This document shows positions 1 through 5,207 of a DNA stretch of 5,865 nucleotides, in pieces. A program made the position numbers and the translations under genes. A model generated the notes under the pieces. The model had not been told where the DNA came from, did not search any database, and was given only the letters and a program-made list of their open reading frames with translations. How positions within the stretch are numbered: position 1 is the stretch's first letter; each line of letters begins with the position of its first letter. Source of the stretch: Microthrixaceae bacterium (GTDB taxonomy: Bacteria; Actinomycetota; Acidimicrobiia; Acidimicrobiales; Acidimicrobilacustridaceae); the NCBI GenBank assembly GCA_947455015.1, contig CANGMY010000105.1, positions 1 through 5,865 of the forward strand, read 5' to 3'.

Positions 1-1
1 A

Positions 2-28
2 CGTCGAGATGAACTGGGGATTCAGTGA
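2..28 (+). CDS. Possible 3' end of an upstream gene (partial)
   Basis: The second reading frame is open from the left edge and ends at a TGA at 26-28, giving the last residues RRDELGIQ. This TGA overlaps the GTG start of the next gene in a GTGA arrangement, exactly as the next two genes overlap at 411-414, which suggests a translationally coupled operon entering from the left. Only eight codons are visible, so no function can be given. A stop in another frame (TGA at 10-12) is an equally possible end for an upstream gene, so this is inferred only from the overlap pattern. Confidence 0.3.
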   Translation, partial: RRDELGIQ

Positions 29-414
29 CAAATGGGCCACGCACAAACAGCAAGAGCTACGAACGAGGCGCTGAGAAGTACCGCGAGATCTATGGGCCAG
101 ATTTGCCCCTCGCCGAACACGGGTCCTCAGACTTCTTCGACCTCATGATTGGACACCTCTTTGGAGAGGTCTGGACCGGAGAAGCTCTCGATGTTCCGAC
201 TCGAAGATTGCTGGTGATGGGGGTACTCGCCGCCCAACACGAGTTCGACACTCTCGGAATTCAATTCTCGAATGCGCTCCGAACCGGGGAACTGAGCGCT
301 GAACAGGTTCGCGAAGTTGTCATTCAACTCATTCCCTATGTCGGTTATCCGAGCAGCGGCTCGCTCATTCGCGTTTCCGAAACCGCTATTTCGAATCATG
401 AGGTCTCCAAGTGA
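25..414 (+). CDS. Carboxymuconolactone decarboxylase-like (AhpD-like fold) protein
   Basis: This is a 129-residue, all-helical, presumably cytosolic protein. The core looks like the carboxymuconolactone decarboxylase (CMD) family: a segment with Gly, Glu and Leu before LDVPTRRLLVMGVLAA (residues 55-70), then ALRTGELSAEQVREVV (84-99), then the YVGYPSSG stretch (105-112). Family members either decarboxylate gamma-carboxymuconolactone in protocatechuate breakdown or, with a CxxC pair, act as peroxidase-like AhpD proteins. This protein has no cysteine at all, so AhpD-type redox chemistry is excluded. The position after LGI, where PcaC-type proteins usually carry a His, is Gln80, so true PcaC activity is doubtful. 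The GTG start at 25 has a GGGGA ribosome-binding sequence at 16-20. Its stop overlaps the start of the dehydrogenase gene by 4 bases, which points to coupled translation and a shared pathway. The family is fairly sure; the reaction is unknown. Confidence 0.82.
   Translation: MTNGPRTNSKSYERGAEKYREIYGPDLPLAEHGSSDFFDLMIGHLFGEVWTGEALDVPTRRLLVMGVLAAQHEFDTLGIQFSNALRTGELSAEQVREVVIQLIPYVGYPSSGSLIRVSETAISNHEVSK
400..403 (+). promoter_or_regulatory. Ribosome binding site inside the preceding gene
   Basis: GAGG lies 7 bases before the GTG at 411 and within the last codons of the CMD-like gene. It supports the GTG as the start of the dehydrogenase gene and hence the 4-base GTGA overlap. Confidence 0.55.
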
Positions 415-1253
415 CCACGGTTGCGATGATTGGTTTGGGTCAAATGGGCGCTCCAATGGCGGTCAACGCCATCAATGCAGGTCTCGACGTTGCGGTCTTC
501 GATGTTTCCAGTGATGCCGCATCTTCCTTTGCAGACCTGAACGCCCGCATTGCTCTCTCGCCCGCCGATGCAGCACGTGGTGCCGACGTTGTTTGCATTG
601 TCGTGTTCAACGACGAACAGACCACCGATGTCATCACAGGAACCGATGGGGTCCTCACGTCACTCCAACCAGGAGCTGTTGTCGCTATTCACTCGACGAT
701 TGCGCCAGAGACAGTGCGGTCCCTCGAACGCGTCGCGCTCAACGCTGGCGTACAAATCATCGACGCTGGCATTAGCGGTGGACCATCTGGAGCGACTGCC
801 GGAACGTTGCTCACGATGGTTGGGGGTCCAGCCGATGCGGTCACAAGAGCTATGCCTGCGCTGAACAGTTTCTCGAAAGAGGTCATTCACGCCGGTGATC
901 TCGGCACTGGCCTTGCGCTCAAACTGGCAAGAAATGCTGCGGGTTACATTTGCATGAGCGCAATGCATGAGGCCATGCAAATTGCTTCGGCATCTGGGGT
1001 TGCTCTTGATGTCCTTCAGCACACGATCGCCGAAACCGGAGTCTTCGAACAGGCGCTCTCACCATTTCTCTTTGGCGGACCAGCGCCACTTTCAGAGGCC
1101 GATTCAGACTCGCTTCGGGAGATTCTCAGCCATCTCTGCGCGCTGGGCGAGAAGGACCTCGATCAGGCACTCGCACTCGCACGGACACTTGAAGCAGACG
1201 TCCCCGTCACTGAAACGACTCGACGCACATTCCATCGCGTCGCTCGGCTCTAA
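411..1253 (+). CDS. NAD-dependent beta-hydroxyacid dehydrogenase (3-hydroxyisobutyrate dehydrogenase family)
   Basis: This 280-residue cytosolic oxidoreductase is near the usual family length of about 290-300. The N-terminal Rossmann domain opens with GLGQMG (8-13), and Asp31 at the end of the second strand favours NAD over NADP. The substrate-binding signature is DAGISGGPSGATAGTL (118-133), with the SGG at 122-124. The catalytic motif is GTGLALKLARN (165-175), with Lys171 as the predicted general acid/base and Asn175 four residues on. A helical C-terminal domain follows. The family oxidises 3-hydroxyisobutyrate, tartronate semialdehyde, 6-phosphogluconate-like and related beta-hydroxyacids; which substrate is used here cannot be told. 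The GTG start is required because the first beta strand begins at residue 3. The gene overlaps the CMD-like gene by 4 bases and is followed by a 110-base gap, so it may end the first transcription unit or be read through into the SDR gene. Confidence 0.9.
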   Translation: MTTVAMIGLGQMGAPMAVNAINAGLDVAVFDVSSDAASSFADLNARIALSPADAARGADVVCIVVFNDEQTTDVITGTDGVLTSLQPGAVVAIHSTIAPETVRSLERVALNAGVQIIDAGISGGPSGATAGTLLTMVGGPADAVTRAMPALNSFSKEVIHAGDLGTGLALKLARNAAGYICMSAMHEAMQIASASGVALDVLQHTIAETGVFEQALSPFLFGGPAPLSEADSDSLREILSHLCALGEKDLDQALALARTLEADVPVTETTRRTFHRVARL

Positions 1254-1284
1254 GAGGCAAGCCACCTCGTTTCCGTCGCTGCTC

Positions 1285-1327
1285 CTCTCGGTGAAAGCAA
1301 TGGAACACGAGTCCTCCACCCCGAGAG
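1285..1327. repeat. Inverted repeat in the intergenic region
   Basis: CTCTCGG (1285-1291) and CCGAGAG (1321-1327) form a perfect 7-bp inverted repeat separated by 29 bases. CTG/CAG outside it could add 3 bp across a 3-base bulge. There is no T-run after it, and the loop is long for a terminator. Its right arm lies just upstream of a possible -10 box, so it could be a regulator operator. Chance occurrence cannot be excluded. Confidence 0.3.
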
Positions 1328-1333
1328 CAGAAC

Positions 1334-1339
1334 TAAGGT
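1334..1339 (+). promoter_or_regulatory. Possible -10 box for the SDR-DinB-like gene pair
   Basis: TAAGGT fits the loose actinobacterial TANNNT -10 pattern and would place transcription start about 1346, just before the ribosome binding site. I see no convincing -35 box in the region about 17 bases upstream. The only support is the pattern match and the presence of a 110-base gap that could hold a promoter. Confidence 0.22.
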
Positions 1340-1351
1340 CAAGGTTCGTTC

Positions 1352-1359
1352 AAAGGGGG
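1352..1359 (+). promoter_or_regulatory. Strong ribosome binding site of the SDR gene
   Basis: AAAGGGGG ends 4 bases before the ATG at 1364. It is the clearest Shine-Dalgarno sequence in the window and fixes the start of the SDR gene. It suggests that this gene is translated independently of the upstream pair. Confidence 0.65.
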
Positions 1360-1363
1360 AACA

Positions 1364-2233
1364 ATGAAAGAACTCAAGGGCAAGGTTGCAGTCATCACAG
1401 GTGGCGCCGGTGGCATCGGCAAAGCCATGGGCGAACGGTTCTTGGCTGAGGGCATGAAAGTCGTCCTCTCCGACCTCAAAGCCGAACAACTCGACGGAGT
1501 TGTCAATGAACTTGGTGGCGATGGCCGCGAGGTCATCGGTGTGACCGCCGATGTTTCAAGTCTGGAATCCGTTGAAGCTTTGCGCGACGCGACCCTCGAT
1601 CGTTTCGGGAAGGTGCACGTCGTCTGCAACAACGCAGGTGTTGCATCGGGAGCGCACGGCCGACTTTGGGAACACGAGATCAACGATTGGCGTTTTGCGA
1701 TGAGCGTCCACGTCTATGGCGTCATCAATGGCATCAACGCGTTCGTGCCCACTCTTCTCGCACAGGACGAAGAAGCCCATATCGTGAACACGTCGTCGAA
1801 CAATGGCGGCTTCTCCCCCATTGCAATGTCACCCACGTACGCGACATGTAAAGCCGCAGTTGTCACACTGAGCGAATGTTTGTACGGACAGCTCGCCGAG
1901 GTAAACCCGAAAATTGGTGTCTCCGTTCTTTTCCCAACCGGGAAGACGAAGGGTGTGTTGAACACCGGCATTTGGGCTGCAGCCGAGCGTCCTCCTGGTT
2001 ACGAAGCGGATGCGCCGATCGACCACACCCACAAGATGGCCGGCTGGATCGAATCGATGGAAGCGGCAGGAACACCCGTTGCTGTCACCCCACTTTCCGA
2101 GGTTGCAGAGCAGGTTGTCGAAGGCCTCTACGCCAATCGTTTCTGGATGGTCGAAGAAGGACGGTTCGAAGAAGCCGTCAACGAACGTACCCAGATCATT
2201 CTCAACCGCGCTGCTCCCCTCTACCAACGGTAA
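1364..2233 (+). CDS. Short-chain dehydrogenase/reductase (SDR), classical type
   Basis: This is a 289-residue cytosolic NAD(P)-dependent oxidoreductase, somewhat longer than the usual 250 because of extra C-terminal sequence. The cofactor motif is TGGAGGIG (12-19), and Asp37 at the end of the second strand suggests NAD preference. DV at 63-64 contacts adenine and NNAG sits at 89-92. The catalytic Ser is 144 or 145 (NTSS), with Tyr159 and Lys163 in the YATCK motif. The usual tetrad Asn, found in a V-N-x-x-G context, is replaced by His116 (codon CAC in MSVHVYG). A long insert at about 205-235 probably forms the substrate lid. The substrate is unknown: an alcohol, hydroxyacid derivative or ketone. 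The DinB-like gene starts 6 bases (or directly) after its stop, so the two are almost certainly cotranscribed. The family assignment is secure. Confidence 0.92.
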   Translation: MKELKGKVAVITGGAGGIGKAMGERFLAEGMKVVLSDLKAEQLDGVVNELGGDGREVIGVTADVSSLESVEALRDATLDRFGKVHVVCNNAGVASGAHGRLWEHEINDWRFAMSVHVYGVINGINAFVPTLLAQDEEAHIVNTSSNNGGFSPIAMSPTYATCKAAVVTLSECLYGQLAEVNPKIGVSVLFPTGKTKGVLNTGIWAAAERPPGYEADAPIDHTHKMAGWIESMEAAGTPVAVTPLSEVAEQVVEGLYANRFWMVEEGRFEEAVNERTQIILNRAAPLYQR

Positions 2234-2239
2234 GTGACG

Positions 2240-2806
2240 ATGACCGACCTGATTCTCGATTCCTTACAGCGCCGCATGGCGGCCATGCATTCGTTGTACT
2301 ACCAAGCCGTCGGCTCGATGGATCTTGAACACGTCAACCACTTCGAACGGGAGAAGGTTCTTCCGATCGCATTTTCGCTGTTCCACTACACGAATCAAGA
2401 AGATGGCAACTTCATGTTCATCACGGGACAGATGCCGATCTGGAATGACGAGTGGCAGTCACGAGTACGGATGGCGATCAACGACCACGGCAAGGAACGC
2501 ACTGTCGACGAAATGGTCCACCAACGCATCGGTGACTTTGAGGCGTTCAAGGAGTACCAGCGAACGGTCTTCGATCGCACCGAGGCGTACTTGGCGACCA
2601 TGGACCCGGCCGATTTCACCCGAGTCGTACTTCCCCGCCCCTTACCGGAGAAGGTTGCTTCGACCTACAGCGCTCGTGTCGCCGGACCCGAAGGAATCAC
2701 CGTCCTCGACGGCTTTGAATGTTGGCTCTACCAGCACGGTCTCCGACATATGGGCGAGATCGAGCTCGCCCGTGGCCTTGTCGGGCTCGGCGGCATGACC
2801 AGCTGA
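2240..2806 (+). CDS. DinB-like putative metal-binding protein
   Basis: This 188-residue soluble protein is predicted mostly helical. It resembles the DinB/YfiT-like four-helix-bundle superfamily: a long first helix with MAAMHSLYYQ, a segment FSLFHYTNQED whose His49 matches the usual first metal ligand, and a late helix with QHGLRHMGEIELARGL, where His166-x3-His170 followed by GE matches the family's HxxxHxGE/Q signature. Family members bind a divalent metal, and several are thiol-dependent (mycothiol or bacillithiol) transferases or isomerases; others have no known role. If the host makes mycothiol, a thiol-dependent step next to the SDR is conceivable, but that is inference. ATG at 2240 follows GGTAAG (2229-2234) by 5 bases; an alternative GTG at 2234 directly abuts the SDR stop and adds two residues. 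The family call rests on a weak motif-level match. Confidence 0.72.
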   Translation: MTDLILDSLQRRMAAMHSLYYQAVGSMDLEHVNHFEREKVLPIAFSLFHYTNQEDGNFMFITGQMPIWNDEWQSRVRMAINDHGKERTVDEMVHQRIGDFEAFKEYQRTVFDRTEAYLATMDPADFTRVVLPRPLPEKVASTYSARVAGPEGITVLDGFECWLYQHGLRHMGEIELARGLVGLGGMTS

Positions 2807-2819
2807 ACGATTCACCGAT

Positions 2820-3545
2820 TTAGAGCGCGACCTTCTTTGGAAGGTCGGAGTTTCGAATTGAATCAGCCCATGGGTAGTGCATCGGGTTGATTCGGTCGTA
2901 GGGAGCGTCGACAAGAACCTCTGTCGATGAGTCAGCCGGTTCCGCAGCGCGCAGTTGCTGTGCAGCGACTGCGGCATCTCCTTCCACGAAGACAATGTCC
3001 ATATCGAGCCCGTCGCGAAGTCTTGACGTCAGGCTCCAAACTCCGTGAACTCCATCGATCTCGACGAGCCGTGCTGCGCGTGCAAGCGAGGCCTTCTGTC
3101 CGCCTCGACGTTGACGAATCACCACGCCCGTATGGCCAACAAACGGAACATCGGCGGGAACAAGTTTCGTCGGTGCCGAGACGAAGGCGTCTACCGACTG
3201 GAAACAATCGCCTTCTCGCACCGCTTTCTGATCCTCAGGAAAAGCCATGCGTCCGGTGTCGATTAAGCGCTCACGCAGCGAACTCATATCGTCGAACGCA
3301 ATCTGCGGATCACCCGTGAGCGTGTAAATCGTTACGAATGAAGCGCGACCGTTGCCAAACGGCGAACCTTCGACCGATTCGCGAGCGCCGTGTAGGTCGG
3401 GAGTCGCCACATAGCGATTACTGAGCATCACCCCTTCAAGCATCACGTTGGGCGGCGTATGTTCGAGGTCATACCAACGGTTCCAGTCCTCGATCACAGC
3501 GGCGTCGCAATCGAGAGCAGCGAAGATGATTCCAGAAGGTTGCAT
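2820..3545 (-). CDS. Two-part ferredoxin-like fold (EthD/dimeric alpha-beta barrel type) protein
   Basis: This 241-residue soluble protein has no signal peptide. Its first half begins with a beta strand (SGIIFAALDC) followed by the motif WNRWYDLEHTPP (21-32) and later NRYVATP; the W-x2-WY-D-x-EH-x-P pattern is seen in small EthD-like or dimeric alpha-beta barrel proteins found near catabolic enzymes. The second half (from about 135) has another strand-helix-strand pattern (GHTGVVIRQR, then a helix, then GVHGVWSL and MDIVFVEGD) that looks like a second, motif-less copy of the same fold. Function is unknown; relatives act in oxidative breakdown of ethers or aromatics or as isomerases. The ATG at 3545 is preferred because the domain starts at once and it leaves 109 bases for divergent promoters. 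A GTG at 3629 or ATG at 3611 would add 28 or 22 residues. No clear ribosome binding site was seen for any of them. Confidence 0.72.
   Translation of the reverse strand: MQPSGIIFAALDCDAAVIEDWNRWYDLEHTPPNVMLEGVMLSNRYVATPDLHGARESVEGSPFGNGRASFVTIYTLTGDPQIAFDDMSSLRERLIDTGRMAFPEDQKAVREGDCFQSVDAFVSAPTKLVPADVPFVGHTGVVIRQRRGGQKASLARAARLVEIDGVHGVWSLTSRLRDGLDMDIVFVEGDAAVAAQQLRAAEPADSSTEVLVDAPYDRINPMHYPWADSIRNSDLPKKVAL
2828..2847. terminator. Perfect 8-bp hairpin at a convergent gene junction, possible bidirectional terminator
   Basis: CGACCTTC (2828-2835), loop TTTG, and GAAGGTCG (2840-2847) form a perfect stem. It lies 21 bases past the stop of the DinB-like gene and inside the last codons of the converging minus-strand gene. 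On the plus strand it is followed by GAGTTTCG, with only a short T-run; on the minus strand by CGCTCTAAATC. The weak T-tracts make it a doubtful intrinsic terminator, but its position between converging genes is typical. Confidence 0.48.
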
Positions 3546-3642
3546 TGGTGCATTCTGACCGAGGAAGACATCGTTCGCTGACACCGTGGCGAAACAAGCA
3601 GCACCCGCCATCCGATAGAGGTGCGACACAATCTGATCCCGG

Positions 3643-3648
3643 TACGAT
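3643..3648 (+). promoter_or_regulatory. Possible -10 box giving a leaderless hemolysin III-like mRNA
   Basis: TACGAT matches TANNNT and ends 6 bases before the GTG at 3655, placing the expected transcription start at or next to that codon. No Shine-Dalgarno sequence precedes the GTG, and it is the only usable start after the in-frame stop TGA at 3634-3636. Both facts fit leaderless translation, which is common in actinobacteria. A -35 box is not clear. Confidence 0.42.
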
Positions 3649-3654
3649 TGTTCC

Positions 3655-4392
3655 GTGGACGAAGACCTTCCAACACAAGACCTGGAAGAGTCTCCGATCG
3701 ATTTCGGGAAAAGACCGTTTTCAGCCCTCGACGAACTGATCTGGCAAGTCAGTTGGGATGCTCGACCGAAATATCGCGGAACGCTCCATGCGATTTCGGC
3801 GCTTCTTGCTCCACCAGCAGCAGTCGCAATGGCGATGAACGCAAAGCCCGGTCGAAATCGAGTCGCAGCCTCGGTCTACGGCCTGGGAATCTGCGCGATG
3901 TTTGGCGCTTCGGGTGCCTACCACCGACTCACCAAGAGCCGGAAAATGGCCAGCATCATGCGACGCGTCGACCACTCAATGATCTACGTCATGATCGCGG
4001 GTACCTGGACCCCTATCGCCGTTGCGACGCTTCCACCGAAGCAGGCCAAGGTTGTACTTGCGGCGGTGTGGTCAGCAGCCGGGGTGGCCGCAGGCACCAA
4101 AGTCATGCGCCTAGACGAAAGTCACCGTGCCGGCTCTTGGTTCTACCCCGTTCTTGGCGTGGCCGGAGCGGTGCTCGCCCCATCGGTCGTGCGTGTCGGA
4201 GGTAAGCCGGCACTGGTCGGACTCATCACGGGTGGCGCCGCTTACCTTGGCGGTGCTGCCGTCTTCGCCGCTCAACGGCCAAATCCATGGCCGAAGAAGT
4301 TCGGGTTTCACGAGATCTTTCACACCGCCGTCGTGCTTGGGGTCGTCTCCCATTACCTCGCGATCTGGCGAGTGCTCCGCCGCAGTCGGTAA
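3655..4392 (+). CDS. Hemolysin III/PAQR family seven-helix membrane protein
   Basis: This 245-residue integral membrane protein has a hydrophilic N-terminus (1-40) and about seven hydrophobic segments (near 43-63, 70-90, 108-126, 132-152, 163-181, 186-206, 222-241). Family motifs are clear: S86-x3-H90 in ASGAYHR, Asp106-His107 in RRVDHSMIYVMIAGTWTP (103-120), and H219-x3-H223 in FGFHEIFH. His90, His219, His223 and Asp106 correspond to the metal site of the PAQR/adiponectin-receptor superfamily, whose members are thought to act as membrane-embedded metal-dependent hydrolases. The name hemolysin III is historical; most bacterial members have no proven toxic activity, and membrane lipid homeostasis is the more likely role. 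The segment 127-165 is rather Ala/Lys-rich. GTG at 3655 is the only start available. The gene is transcribed away from the ferredoxin-fold gene and its stop abuts the stop of the converging SDR gene, so it probably forms a single-gene unit. Confidence 0.88.
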   Translation: MDEDLPTQDLEESPIDFGKRPFSALDELIWQVSWDARPKYRGTLHAISALLAPPAAVAMAMNAKPGRNRVAASVYGLGICAMFGASGAYHRLTKSRKMASIMRRVDHSMIYVMIAGTWTPIAVATLPPKQAKVVLAAVWSAAGVAAGTKVMRLDESHRAGSWFYPVLGVAGAVLAPSVVRVGGKPALVGLITGGAAYLGGAAVFAAQRPNPWPKKFGFHEIFHTAVVLGVVSHYLAIWRVLRRSR

Positions 4393-5196
4393 TCAGGTCA
4401 CTGCGTCTGCAGCACCGCCGTCGAACCGCAGGTGCGCACCGTTGAGATGCCATGCGGGTTCGCTCACTACGAAGGCAACGAAGCGGCCCACATCCTCGGG
4501 CGTCGCGATATGGCCAGAAGGATTTGGCATTCCTGTTTCGAGCACCAATTGCTCGACCGACGGCCAATCCGTCGAGACTCCCTTGCGCTGTGCCCGCTTC
4601 GTGAAGAGTTCGACCATCTCGGGAGTGGCGATGATTCCAGGACTCACACAGTTCACAGTGATCCCCGTCGTCGCAAGGTGTTTGGCAAGACTCACCGTCA
4701 CGGATGGAAGTGCACCCTTCGCGGCGTAGTACTCGGGGATTCGTTCCCCCGGACGTGTCGCTCCGACCGTCGAAACGAAAACGATTCGCCCCCACCCGTT
4801 GGATCGCATTCCGTCGACGAACTCGTTAGCAACTCGAATGGCGCTCACGACATTGATGTCGTAACTCGAATGCCACGACGTGGAATCGCTCGTCGACCAG
4901 TCCGAACCTTCAGCAACGCCGTAGTTATTTACGACAATGTCAACGCGATCAACGACGCGATCCACAGCGCTGCGGAGCTCTTTCGTTCCTTCATCGGTAC
5001 GAATGTCGCCAACAACTTCATGAGCGGTACCACCACTCGAGCGAATCGCTCGAAGCGTTTCGTCGCAGGTGCCGGCGTCCAGCCCGTGCACCAAGACAGC
5101 CGCTCCCTCTGTCGCAAGGACTCGGGCAATACCCGCGCCAGTTCCTCGCCACGAACCCGTGACGAGAGCGACCCGACCCTTGAGACCGAGATCCAT
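4393..5196 (-). CDS. Short-chain dehydrogenase/reductase (SDR), FabG-like
   Basis: This 267-residue cytosolic oxidoreductase is of normal length for a classical SDR. Visible motifs are TGSWRGTG (13-20) for the cofactor, Asp64 in VGDI, NNYG (90-93, Tyr replacing the usual Ala of NNAG), the tetrad Asn115 in YDINVV, Ser142 in FVSTVG, and Tyr156 with Lys160 in YYAAK. ITVNCVSPGII (about 174-184) is the usual strand and Pro-Gly after the active site, and the C-terminus ends with the typical NGAHLRFDGG. All four catalytic residues are present, so the enzyme should be active on an unidentified alcohol/ketone. The ATG at 5196 starts 11 bases after the stop of the amidohydrolase gene, with no clear ribosome binding site, so coupled translation in one operon is likely. 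Its stop directly adjoins that of the hemolysin III-like gene, with no spacer. Confidence 0.91.
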   Translation of the reverse strand: MDLGLKGRVALVTGSWRGTGAGIARVLATEGAAVLVHGLDAGTCDETLRAIRSSGGTAHEVVGDIRTDEGTKELRSAVDRVVDRVDIVVNNYGVAEGSDWSTSDSTSWHSSYDINVVSAIRVANEFVDGMRSNGWGRIVFVSTVGATRPGERIPEYYAAKGALPSVTVSLAKHLATTGITVNCVSPGIIATPEMVELFTKRAQRKGVSTDWPSVEQLVLETGMPNPSGHIATPEDVGRFVAFVVSEPAWHLNGAHLRFDGGAADAVT

Positions 5197-5207
5197 TCGC
5201 GTTGGAA

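Noticed and set aside
967..1449. Plus-strand open frame that would fill the 1254-1363 gap
   Set aside because: It is out of frame with both flanking enzymes, overlaps both, and its product is Ser/Arg/His-rich with no motif; the gap is better explained as a regulatory spacer.
1829..2227. Minus-strand open frame of about 132 codons opposite the first SDR gene
   Set aside because: It runs through conserved SDR coding sequence, lacks a ribosome binding site and shows no family resemblance.
3621..4205. Open frame of about 194 codons overlapping the hemolysin III-like gene in another frame
   Set aside because: The translation is Arg/Ser/Pro-rich and low-complexity with no motif, while the overlapping frame encodes a clear seven-helix family protein.
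4381..4435. Possible terminator hairpin at the hemolysin III-like/SDR junction (GCAGT/ACTGC and CTGC/GCAG short repeats)
   Set aside because: The stems are only 4-5 bp, overlap each other and have no T-run, so they are no better than chance.
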